Below, one piece after another: positions 1 to 9,706 of a DNA stretch of 64,000 nt; position 1 is the first letter of the stretch; each line of letters starts with the position of its first letter. The notes beneath the pieces are model-generated. The model made no database searches. It was not told the DNA's origin and saw only the letters and a program-made list of their open reading frames with translations. The stretch is from contig NC_081831.1 in the NCBI RefSeq assembly GCF_030867095.1, positions 21,056,001 through 21,120,000 of the forward strand. Reading direction: 5' to 3'. A program made the position numbers and the translations under genes. The stretch comes from Alligator mississippiensis (taxonomy: Eukaryota > Chordata > Crocodylia > Alligatoridae).

Positions 1-178
1 GCCGCCGGAGGTGGTTCAAGCACTCACTTTGAATGCTTTCAAGACACATTTGGATGTTTATCTTGCTGGGATCCTATGATCCCTGCTGACTTCTTGCCCC
101 TGGGGCAGGGAGCTGGACTCGATGATCCTTTGGAGTCCCTTCCAGCCCGAATGTCTATTCAATCTATGAAATCTATAA
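1..178 (+). repeat. CR1-like LINE 3' tail
   Basis: The stretch resembles the 3' end of a CR1 LINE: a 'ggagctggactcgatgatcc' block, then 'ggagtcccttccagccc', then degenerate tctatgaaatct repeats where CR1 has its short tandem tail. It is cut by the window edge and has no coding part. The match is diverged, so another CR1-tailed element is possible. Confidence 0.6.
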
Positions 179-179
179 A

Positions 180-258
180 ATCTGAATCAACAGATTGAAT
201 CACTGTCTTTGATTCAGGCCAAATCTGAATTGAATAGGGCCTGCTTTGCACACCCCTA
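180..258 (-). mobile_element. Terminal fragment of a hAT-like element
   Basis: The end 'ctgctttgcacacccct' and the preceding gattcaatcactgt-type sequence match the right end of the element at 30784-31719. The partner terminus is absent, so this is a one-ended fragment. A MITE sits a few bases further right. Confidence 0.6.
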
Positions 259-272
259 ATATATATTTAGAG

Positions 273-683
273 CAGCATTTCTCAACCCATGTGTTGCAAC
301 CCAAAAGTGGGTTGCAAGAATATATGAAAGGGTTGTGAACAAACTTTAAACATGGATTCTCCTTTAAAGGAGAAAAATGTGGGAAACAGTGGCTTTTCCC
401 TTGCAGGCTGGCAGAGCTCCAATCTGCAAGGGGCTGCTTGCGGTCCCCCATGCCCCTCCTCCCCCTCCATCCTGGCCCATACACACACCCCTGCCCCACA
501 CACCAGGGGGCTGGGGCCTAAGGGTAGGGGGCAATGGGTCAGGAATGAGAGGCACTGGGTTGGGACTGCCCATCAAAGTTTACAACTTTGTACAAAAGTT
601 TTGTACAGGACCAAAGTTTTGTACAGGACCAAACTAGGAGTTTACAACTTTGGTCCTAGTACAAAAAAGGTTGGGAACCACTG
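273..683. mobile_element. Non-autonomous hAT MITE with perfect 8-bp TSD
   Basis: The element begins 'cagcatttctcaaccc' and ends 'ggttgggaaccactg', imperfect terminal inverted repeats of the common vertebrate CAG..GGTTCTCAAC hAT type. It is flanked by a perfect 8-bp target duplication, atttagag, at 265-272 and 684-691. A related copy lies at 22130-22493, sharing the 'gaatatatgaaagggttg' and 'ctcctttaaaggagaaaa' blocks. No transposase coding sequence remains. Confidence 0.88.
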
Positions 684-691
684 ATTTAGAG

Positions 692-2290
692 GATTTTAGT
701 GAGGAACATGCCACACTTTATGGAGAAAGGCAATCTCTTCCTCTCCCCCTATCCCCCAAATTTGTGACCATGAGCACAAAAGCAAGACACTTAGCCAGGT
801 ACTTCTGCATTTTATGTACTGGTAGGAGTAGCAGGGCACCACAGTAAAATAATCCCACTGGGATTGCCAAGTACCTACCACACTGCAAGAGTTACCTCTA
901 CTCCATGTGCTAAGGATGAAGTCAGGGTTTCTCCTGTTGGACCTGGTAGTCATTGGACAGTGGGAGATGGGGGATGAGCTGTTGTTTATAGGTTTCTTCA
1001 GTTTACCATTTCTGATCATTTCCCTTTACTAGATCATTCCCCTTTTGTTCACCTAGGTGGTAGGACAAATTGTCTGTTGTTTTAAAGTACTATTAGCAGC
1101 TTTCAGATAAATCTTATGAATAAAGTGACTTCTCAAAGAGAACAAAGGAGGTAATGTCCCAGCCTTGATATTATTTTAATAGGACCAGTATGCAGGGTTT
1201 AGTTCTGTGAAGCTACACTGTGCTACTTTCATGGAAGCATTTATTTGAACATTTAAGAGATTTGATCAGGTCTCATCTGTAATGAGCTAGACTTTTAGCA
1301 ATGCTAATTGATGATTTATGTTTACAAGATTAGAACAAAACTACATTTACGCATGCACGCTAATAATTCATAAACGTATATGATAACTTTGCCTCTTCTG
1401 TCTCTCAATTTGCAAATTATCAGAGTGCTCAGATTGTCATTTGCTCAAATCATGTTCTTGAGATTTAGAAGCTGAATAACTCTTATCTGTAACAAGTTAC
1501 ATTTAGTTCCTGGTGGATATTTGCTCTATGAAAATCTAGCTGTTCTGACGGGTTCCTCATATATCTGTTGCTCATATATCACTTACGAGGGCCCTGATCT
1601 TGCAAGACTGGTTCTAGTCCCTGTTTCCTTGTCTCTGAATCAATGAGATGAACATAATTGTGGGATGGGGTTTCTTGTGTGAATAGGTATGATATAAGCA
1701 TGAAAGTTGCTTTCCCCACATATTTTCCACTGAAAATTCATTATTCTTCTCAGTAAAGATGTTCAGTAGAAAGGCAATGAGATAGGGGTAGGAGCACAGA
1801 CAGAGTAAACAAATTAAGCAATTTAAATCAATTGTATATTTTTCCTACAGTTATGCCATTAATTCAGACAATTTTATAGTATAAAGCTATTTCCCGGCCA
1901 GGAGTTGAAGATTTGCAGAAAGGAAGGATTCTTTATCATAATCATCAGCCTGAGGGGGGAGCACCTTGCTGTTGACCTTGAACTGGAAGCTACAGTCATA
2001 CACTGTACAGTCCTGCCACAGTCATACACCCTATAACCACACTGTTCTAGGTGTAGCATTATCAGAATGGGATTGATCTCTGCACCCCTGCCAATTAATT
2101 TGTCAGTGCCTTAGAAATTCACAAACCGTTTTGACAGGATAGAATAATGTTAAGCAATGCATCAACTTGAATCTGACCCATATTTAACAGAGTATAGCTG
2201 TTTAGCTTAGCAGCACCCAGCCATGGCACAGGAAGTAAAATAAAATGCTGGATCTAGTTAAAAGTACAGGAAAAGTTTTAGAAGGTAGAC
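692..2290. other. Apparently unique AT-rich DNA
   Basis: I see no exon with convincing splice signals and no element with recognisable ends here. Confidence 0.5.
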
Positions 2291-2471
2291 TGTAATGACC
2301 CCTGTAACCAGGACACCAGCCCTATTACTCAAATTGCCATGGGATTTTTGAAGATAACTATAAAGCAGAATCGCTATCCACCTTCTTCACCAAAAGCCAG
2401 CTGGTCAAGTAGGCTTCCACCAGCAACATATTGTGCGGGCCGGGCCCCGATCCCGCCACCAAGTGCGAGTC

Positions 2472-2490
2472 GGGGGGGGGGGGGGGGGGG
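2472..2490 (+). repeat. G19 homopolymer run
   Basis: Nineteen consecutive G residues lie inside the putative LTR, in a GC-rich context. The length is likely unstable and prone to sequencing error. Confidence 0.9.
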
Positions 2491-2710
2491 CGATCCGCAG
2501 CCTATCTTTGCGCACGCGGGCTGTGGCCAGCAGCCTGGGCACGTGGGGTCGGAGAAAACCGGTGGCGAGCTAGAATTAGTCACAAAAGCGTAGTGGTTGA
2601 TTAAAAGATTATTTACTTACACCCAAAGATGGTAGTGGTGTAGGCTGGACAGCTTTCCAGGTGCAGCTCCGCTTAAATCCTCGTTGGAGGACCATGACAA
2701 ATTCTTTCCC

Positions 2711-2991
2711 ACAGAACTGTTTAGGCTCCGCGGGTTCGGCAATTCTTTCCCACGGAGTTGTTGAAGCTCCGTGGGCTGTCCGGTTCCCAGGCCCCGGAGT
2801 TGTTTAAGCTCCATGGGTTCGAAAATTGGGTTCGGTTCCCTGGTCCCCCGGAGTTGTTAAGACTCCGTGGGTTCGAAAATTGGGTTTACAGGAAAGGGAT
2901 ACGTCTTGGATTGCGCTCGGCGACGGGGAGAGGCTAGAGGCAGTTCGTTCTTTTGTTCCCCCCTCCGGAGTTGTTAAAGCTCCATGGGTTC
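2711..2991. repeat. Five dispersed copies of a short dyad motif
   Basis: A ~17-bp imperfect dyad of the form ggagttgttaaagctcc, usually followed by 'atgggttcg' or 'gtgggttcg', recurs near 2711, 2751, 2793, 2849 and 2965. The spacing is irregular at about 40-115 bp. The copies lie in the part of the putative LTR that is downstream on its minus strand. They could be protein-binding sites or an expanded internal repeat. Confidence 0.7.
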
Positions 2992-3457
2992 AGTTATTAA
3001 GCCTCTATTGCCTGCTTAAGAGAGGCGCGTTGGGTCCGCAAGAGTCCACATCGCTTAGAGATCTTCACACAGCGCAAAGTCTCCTCCTCCTGGCGAGTTC
3101 TGTATCTCTCCAGTTTTCCTCTCTCTCCGGCTTGGGCGGAAACTACCCAAGCCTTTTGTACGGCTAGCAAGCCAATAGCTAGCCGCCACGTGTGCCTACA
3201 TTTAGAACTGGCCAATAACGTGGCACGAATCTAAATACAAATGGCGGGAACTCCTTTGCAACGTGCATCACCAGTATGCAGCAAAGAAATGCACCCTGCA
3301 AAGAAGCTACAAAACAGCAGGAAAGCCTTTTGCACCCGGAGCTCCCCTCCACAGCAGAGAACTCCACCATGCAAAGAAACTATAATTTGGCGGGAAAAAT
3401 AATTTAGCAGTGCCGAAGCACACACAAACAAAAACCACAACTTTGGGTTGTGACACA

Positions 3458-4286
3458 TATTAGGGTAAAACTAAGTGCCAACTGCTGATTCAGAAGAAGC
3501 CCTAATTACTTTTGAATGACTAATATAATGTTCTGTGTTGTTTTGTGCCTTTCCTTTGAGGTTTCCCATCCCATGCCGGGTCACGTTTGGTTTGTGAGAT
3601 CTGATAAACTCTGAGGCTGATGTTAATAGATTATTTTAAAATGCTTCTAGAGACACTTGCTTTAAATACGTCTCCAGACTTGCTGAGCCCATCCATGGTA
3701 AAGATGTTTCTTAATTCACATTTTGCAGTGCCACTGAAATATATGTTGTTACTGAGCCACCACTGGCTGCTTCAGAAGCATTAGGAATCAGGAATTAGAC
3801 AGCCAATTTGGGATGTAGAAAAATATATAATAGACAGCACTTAAAGGATGAATAAATGTATTTATATTGTGTGATCTGTACATTTTCACACATTAGAAAT
3901 ACATTTGCATATACACTTTATATTCTAAACAGCATGCATACATGTATTATATATATACTGTGTGCATATTTGTGCATTATATATAATGTACATAAACACA
4001 TACAAACACATTAAGTGTAGACATAGAGTATAGTATGTGTGTAGACATAAAGTATGTAGATATACACTTTATATTGGACTAGCTGACCTCTGGAGGTCCC
4101 TTCCAGCCCTACTTTTCTATTTTTCTACTTTTCTGTATTGTATTGTATCATCTTGCCATTGCACTACAATATAATGCACTATATTAATTTATCCTTTGCA
4201 CAATTTTATAAAGGTACCCTTAACATTAAGTATGAATATATGTTTGTATACATACTCAATGTAAGGTATTGAGTAATCTATCTTTA
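3458..4286. other. AT-rich DNA with one CR1 scrap
   Basis: No gene is visible. The 3900-4070 part is dominated by tata/cata/acat simple sequence. Confidence 0.5.
4075..4128 (+). repeat. CR1 3' tail fragment
   Basis: The sequence 'ggactagctgacctctgg' followed by 'aggtcccttccagcccta' and a run of ttttctatttttcta matches the end of CR1. Only the terminal ~55 bp survive. Confidence 0.75.
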
Positions 4287-4294
4287 ATCTAAAG

Positions 4295-4786
4295 CAGGGG
4301 TTGGCAATTTACTGCCTGCAGGCTAGATTTGACCCCCTAAGTAATGTCATCTTGCTGACAAAGCCAGGACATTAGTGGCAATTCAGTGGCAGGGGATGTT
4401 GGCAGAAATTTGGTGGCAGTGGTGTACTGTGGGTCTCCGGTGCCCGGGGCCCAGTACTTGCATTTGCGCCTCCCTCATCCATGGCCAATCACCAAGCAGG
4501 ATGGAGGAGGTCCCCTGGTGGCGAATTGCTGAGCCCAGAAAGTGCCAGTGGCAAAACCAGAAGTGCCATCAGGGGACTGAGTACCCCTGGGAGGGCCCGG
4601 CTGGCACCCCCCCCCAGGCTAGCACCCAGGGGCATGCCCTCCCTCCCCACCCCAGCTGTTGCTACACCACTGAGGGGGAGGGGTTGCCAGGTTGGGAGCA
4701 TGGTGCCTGGAAGGGGAACAAAGGGCAATCTTTAAAGTGAGCTGCGCTAATTTGGCCCACTGGTCCTACAAGGTTGTGAATCCCTA
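4295..4786. mobile_element. Non-autonomous hAT MITE with perfect 8-bp TSD
   Basis: The element starts 'caggggttggcaattt' and ends 'aaggttgtgaatcccta', which are imperfect inverted repeats. It is flanked by a perfect target duplication, atctaaag, at 4287-4294 and 4787-4794. The left end shares 'gcctgcaggc' with the shorter element at 23241-23493. The interior is GC-rich and non-coding. Confidence 0.88.
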
Positions 4787-4794
4787 ATCTAAAG

Positions 4795-5535
4795 TATATC
4801 TCATTCACTCACCCCCTCCTACTGTACACAGTTAGAAAACCCAGAACAACAAAATGGCCTGAATCTTTAAGGGAAAGAAAAAAAAAGAAAATTCAAATAC
4901 CATTTTATAATTATAGACCATCCTATCACACGTGATTTACATGCCCCAAATGTACTGGTGCTGAACATCTTTGGCTGCAGAGAGAATGTGCCTGTGTCAT
5001 ACTTTCAACCCTGAAGAGAGACGTCATGAAAACTGAAGCAACTTACTATGTAAGTTAACTTGTCACAATCTGTTCTGTGTTACACTGGGGAAAAAGAGCA
5101 CTGACAATCAGTAAGTGGAGCTAGTTGAAAAATTAAAAAATAATGTATGAATGATTTCAAAGTTGTTTTATGGCATGTTGCTTGAAAATAACCCATTCTT
5201 CATTTATTTCTCTGAATTTTTGAGAATTTTTTAAATAGTGTTTTTCATTCATTTTCATATCCTCTGCTTTTTTTAAAGGTTTCTTTTCCCCCCAACCAGT
5301 CATTTTTAAATGTTTTTTTACAATACTTGAAGAAAAAAGAAAGAGAAAGAAAAACAAAAATGAAACATATAAGGTTATTAAAATAAATAAGAAATATTTC
5401 AATAGTAGTATTAAAAAATGAATGCCACTTTTGGGACAAAAGTGACTGGATCTTCTGGTGATGTAGTGGACTAAGTTGTATCAGGGATTGTTCATTGATG
5501 GGAGACTTTTCATTAGGGGGTTCTTATCCCCTAAT
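4795..5535. other. AT-rich DNA without recognisable gene
   Basis: The tract from 5140 to 5420 is strongly A/T-biased, with poly-purine near 5330-5360. I see no exon or element end. Confidence 0.5.
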
Positions 5536-7172
5536 TCTAATATTATAAAAGCCTTCATCTGTCTGTCTGTTCGTAACGCTTTAGTCTTGTTCTGATTGGC
5601 TGACAAACAGACAATCAGAGAGAGAAGAAATGTTCAGACAGGTGGCAGCATGCCACCATGATGGTGAGGACACAGGGGATGGAGCGGGGGGAGGGGGGGG
5701 CAAGGCCAGCGCAGTTGGCCTTGCCCCCCCAGCCCTGCTCCCTGGAGCCGGCAGCAATGGAGCAGACAGAATGGTCCCTGCTCCCTACAGGTGGTGATGA
5801 TTGGGGGGCGGCGGGATGAGGCCACCAGAGCTGGCCTCGCCCCCCACCCCACTTGCTCCTTGGACGTAGCAGTGGCGCAGGGGGTAGAGAGGTAGAGATG
5901 CTACGGGGGGAGCAAGGACACCGGCACTGGACTTGGCCTGCCCATCCCCACTTCCATTGTCACTGCCTGCAGGGTCAATGTGGACTGACACAGCGGCGGT
6001 GGGGGGAGGAGTGGGTGCACCGTGGCAGTGGCACTAGCAGTGGGAGCAGGGGAGGAGTGGGCCTGTGCCCAGGCCTGATGCGGGGGAGAGGGGCAGTGAG
6101 CCCAAGCAGGGGGAGAAGCTGAACTGCCGCAGTGGAGGGGGGGAGCAGGGAGGGGCGGAGTGGGCCTCTGCCCCCACTCGGGCCTGGGCCCACTCCTCCC
6201 TCACCCCTCCCTCCTCCACGTCAGTCCCAAGCCCGCTCCCCCCGTCCACCCACTGCTGCTGGATTGGCCCAGGTCCATGGCTCACCCCCCCCACTTCAGT
6301 CACCTGGCTTCTCCTCACCCTCAGGCCCGGTCCTCCCCCACATCAGGCTTGGGCCTGCTCCTCCCTTCTCCCCACCACTGCGGCAGGGAGGGGGGGAGCG
6401 GGCATGGACCTTGTGGTGGGAGAAACCTCCCTAAGGTCCGTTGTCTAGCTGTAATTTGATTGACAGACAACGCGAGTAAAGAAAGACAGCTGTTTATTTG
6501 CTCGAGCAAAGACCATAAAGCCAGCAAAAGGCAAAATGGCCCCCCCTCAAGGGTGAGGCGATCTTTTATACTTCTTACAACAAAGCAAGGCTATATGGTT
6601 AACAAAAAGCAATACTTGGGGCGGTGCTCTACAAATCTTTGTAACAGCATATTTCTATTAAGCTGAACTAGCACTTTTAAAAGCTAAAAGTTAAGTAACA
6701 GTAACATTATGTTAGCAAAACCTTACACAGTAGAAGATACTCCTCAAGGACGCAACCAGTAAGCTCAAAACAATGGTTTCTCTGTCTTATCTTACTTCTT
6801 GCTGTAGCTGATTTTTTTTAGCACACAGACACAGATTCACTTTTTAACTCAGAAAATGCTTGGTGCAGTTAAAATGATTACTTGACACAAGCAAAGGCCT
6901 AGCTATCATTCTGCCTTGTGGTCAGCTGCATTGCTAGGCCACAGGTCATGCCTTGTATTCAGCTGTAAAGCTAATACTTCTTAATAATCCAAATTATTGT
7001 AAACCTAACAGTATGCTTTCAGAAAACTATTCTATTTCAGGGTAATAACAAACCTGCGCACTACAACCTCAAGCAGCAGAAGGGAAGTGGGGAGCGGGCC
7101 TGGATGGCGGGGGCATGGGGCTCCCTCCCTGCCCACTTCCCCCCTCATCATTCTTGATGGGCAATTGGCTAG
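5536..7172 (+). mobile_element. Putative non-autonomous Helitron interrupted by an LTR
   Basis: The left end reads TCTAATATTATAAAAGCC, resembling the 5'-TC...ATAAAAG start seen in some vertebrate Helitrons. The right end is ...CTAG followed by T, and 9 bases upstream of CTAG lies a small hairpin, catca-ttct-tgatg. There are no terminal inverted repeats and no target duplication, as expected for Helitrons. The GC-rich interior holds a (tctg)n patch at 5558-5570 and an inverted repeat between 6124-6135 and 6374-6386. A minus-strand LTR occupies 6450-7065. No Rep/helicase coding remains. Confidence 0.55.
6450..7065 (-). mobile_element. Solo LTR of an endogenous retrovirus
   Basis: On the minus strand the unit starts TGTAGTGCGCAGG and ends AAATTACA. 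It contains a TATA box (agtataaaag, plus positions 6563-6572) and about 65 bp further along an AATAAA signal (6493-6498), followed by ~40 bp of U5-like sequence. That order is the expected U3-R-U5 layout. No internal viral region adjoins it. A target duplication was not resolved, so the ends may be off by several bases. It lies within a Helitron-like element and is therefore younger than that element. Confidence 0.72.
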
Positions 7173-7197
7173 TATATACATCTAAATATATGAATAT

Positions 7198-8206
7198 TAG
7201 AGGTGCACCGATACATTGGTCCCATATCAGATCGGCACCGATATAAGGAAAATTGACAGTATCAGCAATCAGCTTTTTTTGGCTGATGTGGCTGCTAATG
7301 TTGCCAATAAATGCCCCATGCATGCACGCAGCCACAGCACAACACACAGGTAGCTAGGAGCACAGCTCAGCAGTGTGGATCTTGCTGGTAAGTCTGTTGT
7401 GCAGGGCGGGAAGGGGCATGGGGGGACAGATTAATGCCCCGTGATGAGGGAGTGGGGCTGGGACTGGGGCAGGGGCAGGCCCTGCAAAGCCAGGGCAGGG
7501 CATGGCATGGCTCACATGCGGGGGGGGGGGGGACAGCTCCCACCACTGCACGCACCCCTGTAGGGCATGGGGGACATGTACCCCCGGATCTGTGTGGAGG
7601 AATAGCGGGCTGCTGCTACAGACTAGGGCCAGGGCTATGCTGGGCTCTTCCTGGTGGGGGGAGGGGGCAGGGCTGGGCTGCACCCAAGGCAGGTGGTGGA
7701 GGCCCTGGGAGCAGGCCTATGGGGTGAGGGCTGCAGCCACCCCAAAATTTGCCATAGCCCCACTCCTAGCGCCACCATCCACCCCAAGTTCAGCCCTGGC
7801 CCAGGCCTGCCTCTGGGAAGAGCCCAGTGCAGCCTTGGCCCCAGCCCACAGCAGCAGCTTGCCCTGCACATAGATCCAGGGGCTCATGGTCCTCATTCCT
7901 TCCTGGGGTGCACGTGGCAGTGGGAGCTGCCCACCCTCCTGCCCCTGCCACCATACAAGCTGCTCACAGCTCCATCCTGTGCCCTGCTCCACCTATGGAG
8001 TGCCTGCCCCTGCCCCAGCCCCACCCCTTCCCTCACCATGGGGGCCTCAATGGCCTCATCCCTTCCCCCACAAAAGACTTACCAGCAAGACACTGCGCTC
8101 CATGCTGCCAGGCTGCATATTGGAAATCAGATCAGTATTGGCCGATATGGCTTGTTAAAAATTGGTTATTGATACTGCCCAAAACATTTCTATTGGTGCA
8201 CCTATA
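7198..8206. mobile_element. 1-kb non-autonomous hAT element with perfect TSD
   Basis: The termini are tagaggtgcaccgata on the left and, reading inward from the right, tataggtgcaccaata, matching at 14 of 16 positions. An 8-bp direct repeat atgaatat flanks it exactly (7190-7197 and 8207-8214). Subterminal parts are rich in 'ccgata'/'tatcgg' motifs, typical of transposase-binding repeats. The central ~800 bp is GC-rich and carries only fortuitous open frames. No transposase domain is visible. Confidence 0.9.
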
Positions 8207-8334
8207 ATGAATATATATATGTATATATACATATGCAGAAGATAGATTTTCCTAACATGTGTGGGCCTACACTCTTGTCTTCACTAGAAGTAACCAAGGG
8301 GCAGAAATGCTCATGCTAGTGTCATTAATAGTAA

Positions 8335-8510
8335 TAATCCCTAGCTTTTCCAACAGCAGTTTTCAAAGTGTTTTACAAAGAAGGTCAGTATAATTAGCCC
8401 CACTTTACAGATGGGGAAACAAAGGTGCAAGGAGACTGGGTGATCTGCCATCCAGATAGCCAGTGGTGGCAGAATGAGGAACAGATCCCAGTCAAGTGTA
8501 CTGTCTGGTA
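8335..8510 (+). repeat. MIR-like SINE relic
   Basis: The segment holds 'ccccactttacagatgggga' then 'aacaaaggtgcaaggagact', matching the conserved part of MIR (ccccattttacagatgagg, aactgaggcacagagag). The preceding 'tttcaaagtgttttacaa' fits the MIR centre. It is an ancient relic. Confidence 0.75.
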
Positions 8511-9152
8511 GGATCTACTTTTTCATTGGCCTCGCCTTAAAGCTATGCCAGTATGGTAAATTTACCCACACACCTTCATGTACTCTGTACCGCTCCATGC
8601 AGACCACATTTTAAACCAGAAACAGTCTCAGTGCTTCCATGCAACCTTGTTAATGGGCTTGTTAGAAGTGATGCTGGCACTTAGCAGTGCTAATTAGTCT
8701 GCCTGCAGCACTGCTCAGGTGGCTTCTGATTTAGGACACTTTACCTGTACAGAGCAGTCTGGCATGTTTAAGTGCACTACTACCAGTTTACCTTGCAGCT
8801 GTGGCTTAAGAAAATTATATCAAGCCATTACTTGATTCATTCCTAGTCTGCAGTGTGGTGTTACAGCCTCCATAGAGAGGGAAGCACAGCAGGCACCAGT
8901 CCTAGATACAGCATTGGCCATGTTCTGCGTCTGACAAACTGGGCACACAAAGAAGCACCCCTGTTTTCAAAATGAACCTGTACTTTTCTCCCTTGTACAT
9001 TGGGTTGGAAGCTCATGAAGCAGTTCTAAAGTCCCATGACTCAAAGTATGTAAAGTAACTAAAAATGTCCCTTTCAACTCAGTTTAGCTCTCTCTGTGCA
9101 TGTTCAAGCCATTTGACTAACTTTAAACTAACAAGCTTTTTATGTACCATAT
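8511..9152. other. Unannotated DNA
   Basis: No gene, splice-bounded frame or element terminus could be supported. Confidence 0.45.
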
Positions 9153-9706
9153 TGTTGGCTGACTCAATGGGCAAACAAACGATATGAACCCCTAGATACC
9201 AACAGCAGAGTCTTTATTTCCAGTAGAAAAGAGTACACATGCATTTTGCAGTGAGGGCACTTGGACAAAACAGCCTTTGATTTATATGAACACAACATGT
9301 TTGATCTGGAGAGCAGACCTGGAAGCAGGTTCTTTATTCTGTTGCCTTTTGCAGGTCAGTTAGCTCTGCAGTTAGTTCCTCAGGCAGTTCAATTCCCAAC
9401 AAACAGACGTCAGTCTCTAATAACACAAACAAAATAAACCCAAATCCCCCATCCTCTCTGGATATTTGGAGCAGAGCTATTTTCCACTCTGCTGCTTTTC
9501 CCCAAGCAGAGTAGACTCTTTTTTCCTCTTTCAAAACTGTTTCCCCACCACAGCTTGCTCCTTTCTGTTCTCCTCTGGGGTGTTAAAGCTCCCAGTGATA
9601 CACTCCCTGATTAGCAGAATACCCCACAATGAAACATTCTTAACAGGGTTGGCTGCCCCTTTTTAAGGGGACATATCACCCTGTTATAAAACCTAAGAAT
9701 TACACA
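9153..9706 (-). mobile_element. Possible solo LTR
   Basis: On the minus strand the block would start TGTGTAATTCTTAGG and end GAGTCAGCCAACA. It has a TATA-like catataaatc (plus 9280-9288), an AATAAAG about 70 bp downstream (plus 9213-9218) and a ~60-bp U5-like end. The layout matches an LTR but no target duplication was found, and I do not recognise the family. It could be another interspersed repeat. Confidence 0.4.

Larger units (their letters stand above)
2291..3457 (-). mobile_element. Putative solo LTR of an endogenous retrovirus
   Basis: The block is bounded by 'tgtaatgacccc' and 'gttgtgacaca', so that on the minus strand it starts TGTGTCACAAC and ends GGGGTCATTACA, the TG..CA form of an LTR. 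It is GC-richer than its surroundings, holds CCAAT motifs near 3172 and 3211, and includes a G19 run and a repeated dyad tract. No internal gag, pol or env sequence is adjacent, so it looks like a solo LTR. A short target duplication was not found, so the edges are approximate. It is an old, non-coding fossil. Confidence 0.5.

Noticed and set aside
5853-6459. Several overlapping frames of 70-127 codons
   Set aside because: They arise from the GC-rich centre of the Helitron-like element; multiple frames are open at once, which indicates composition rather than coding.
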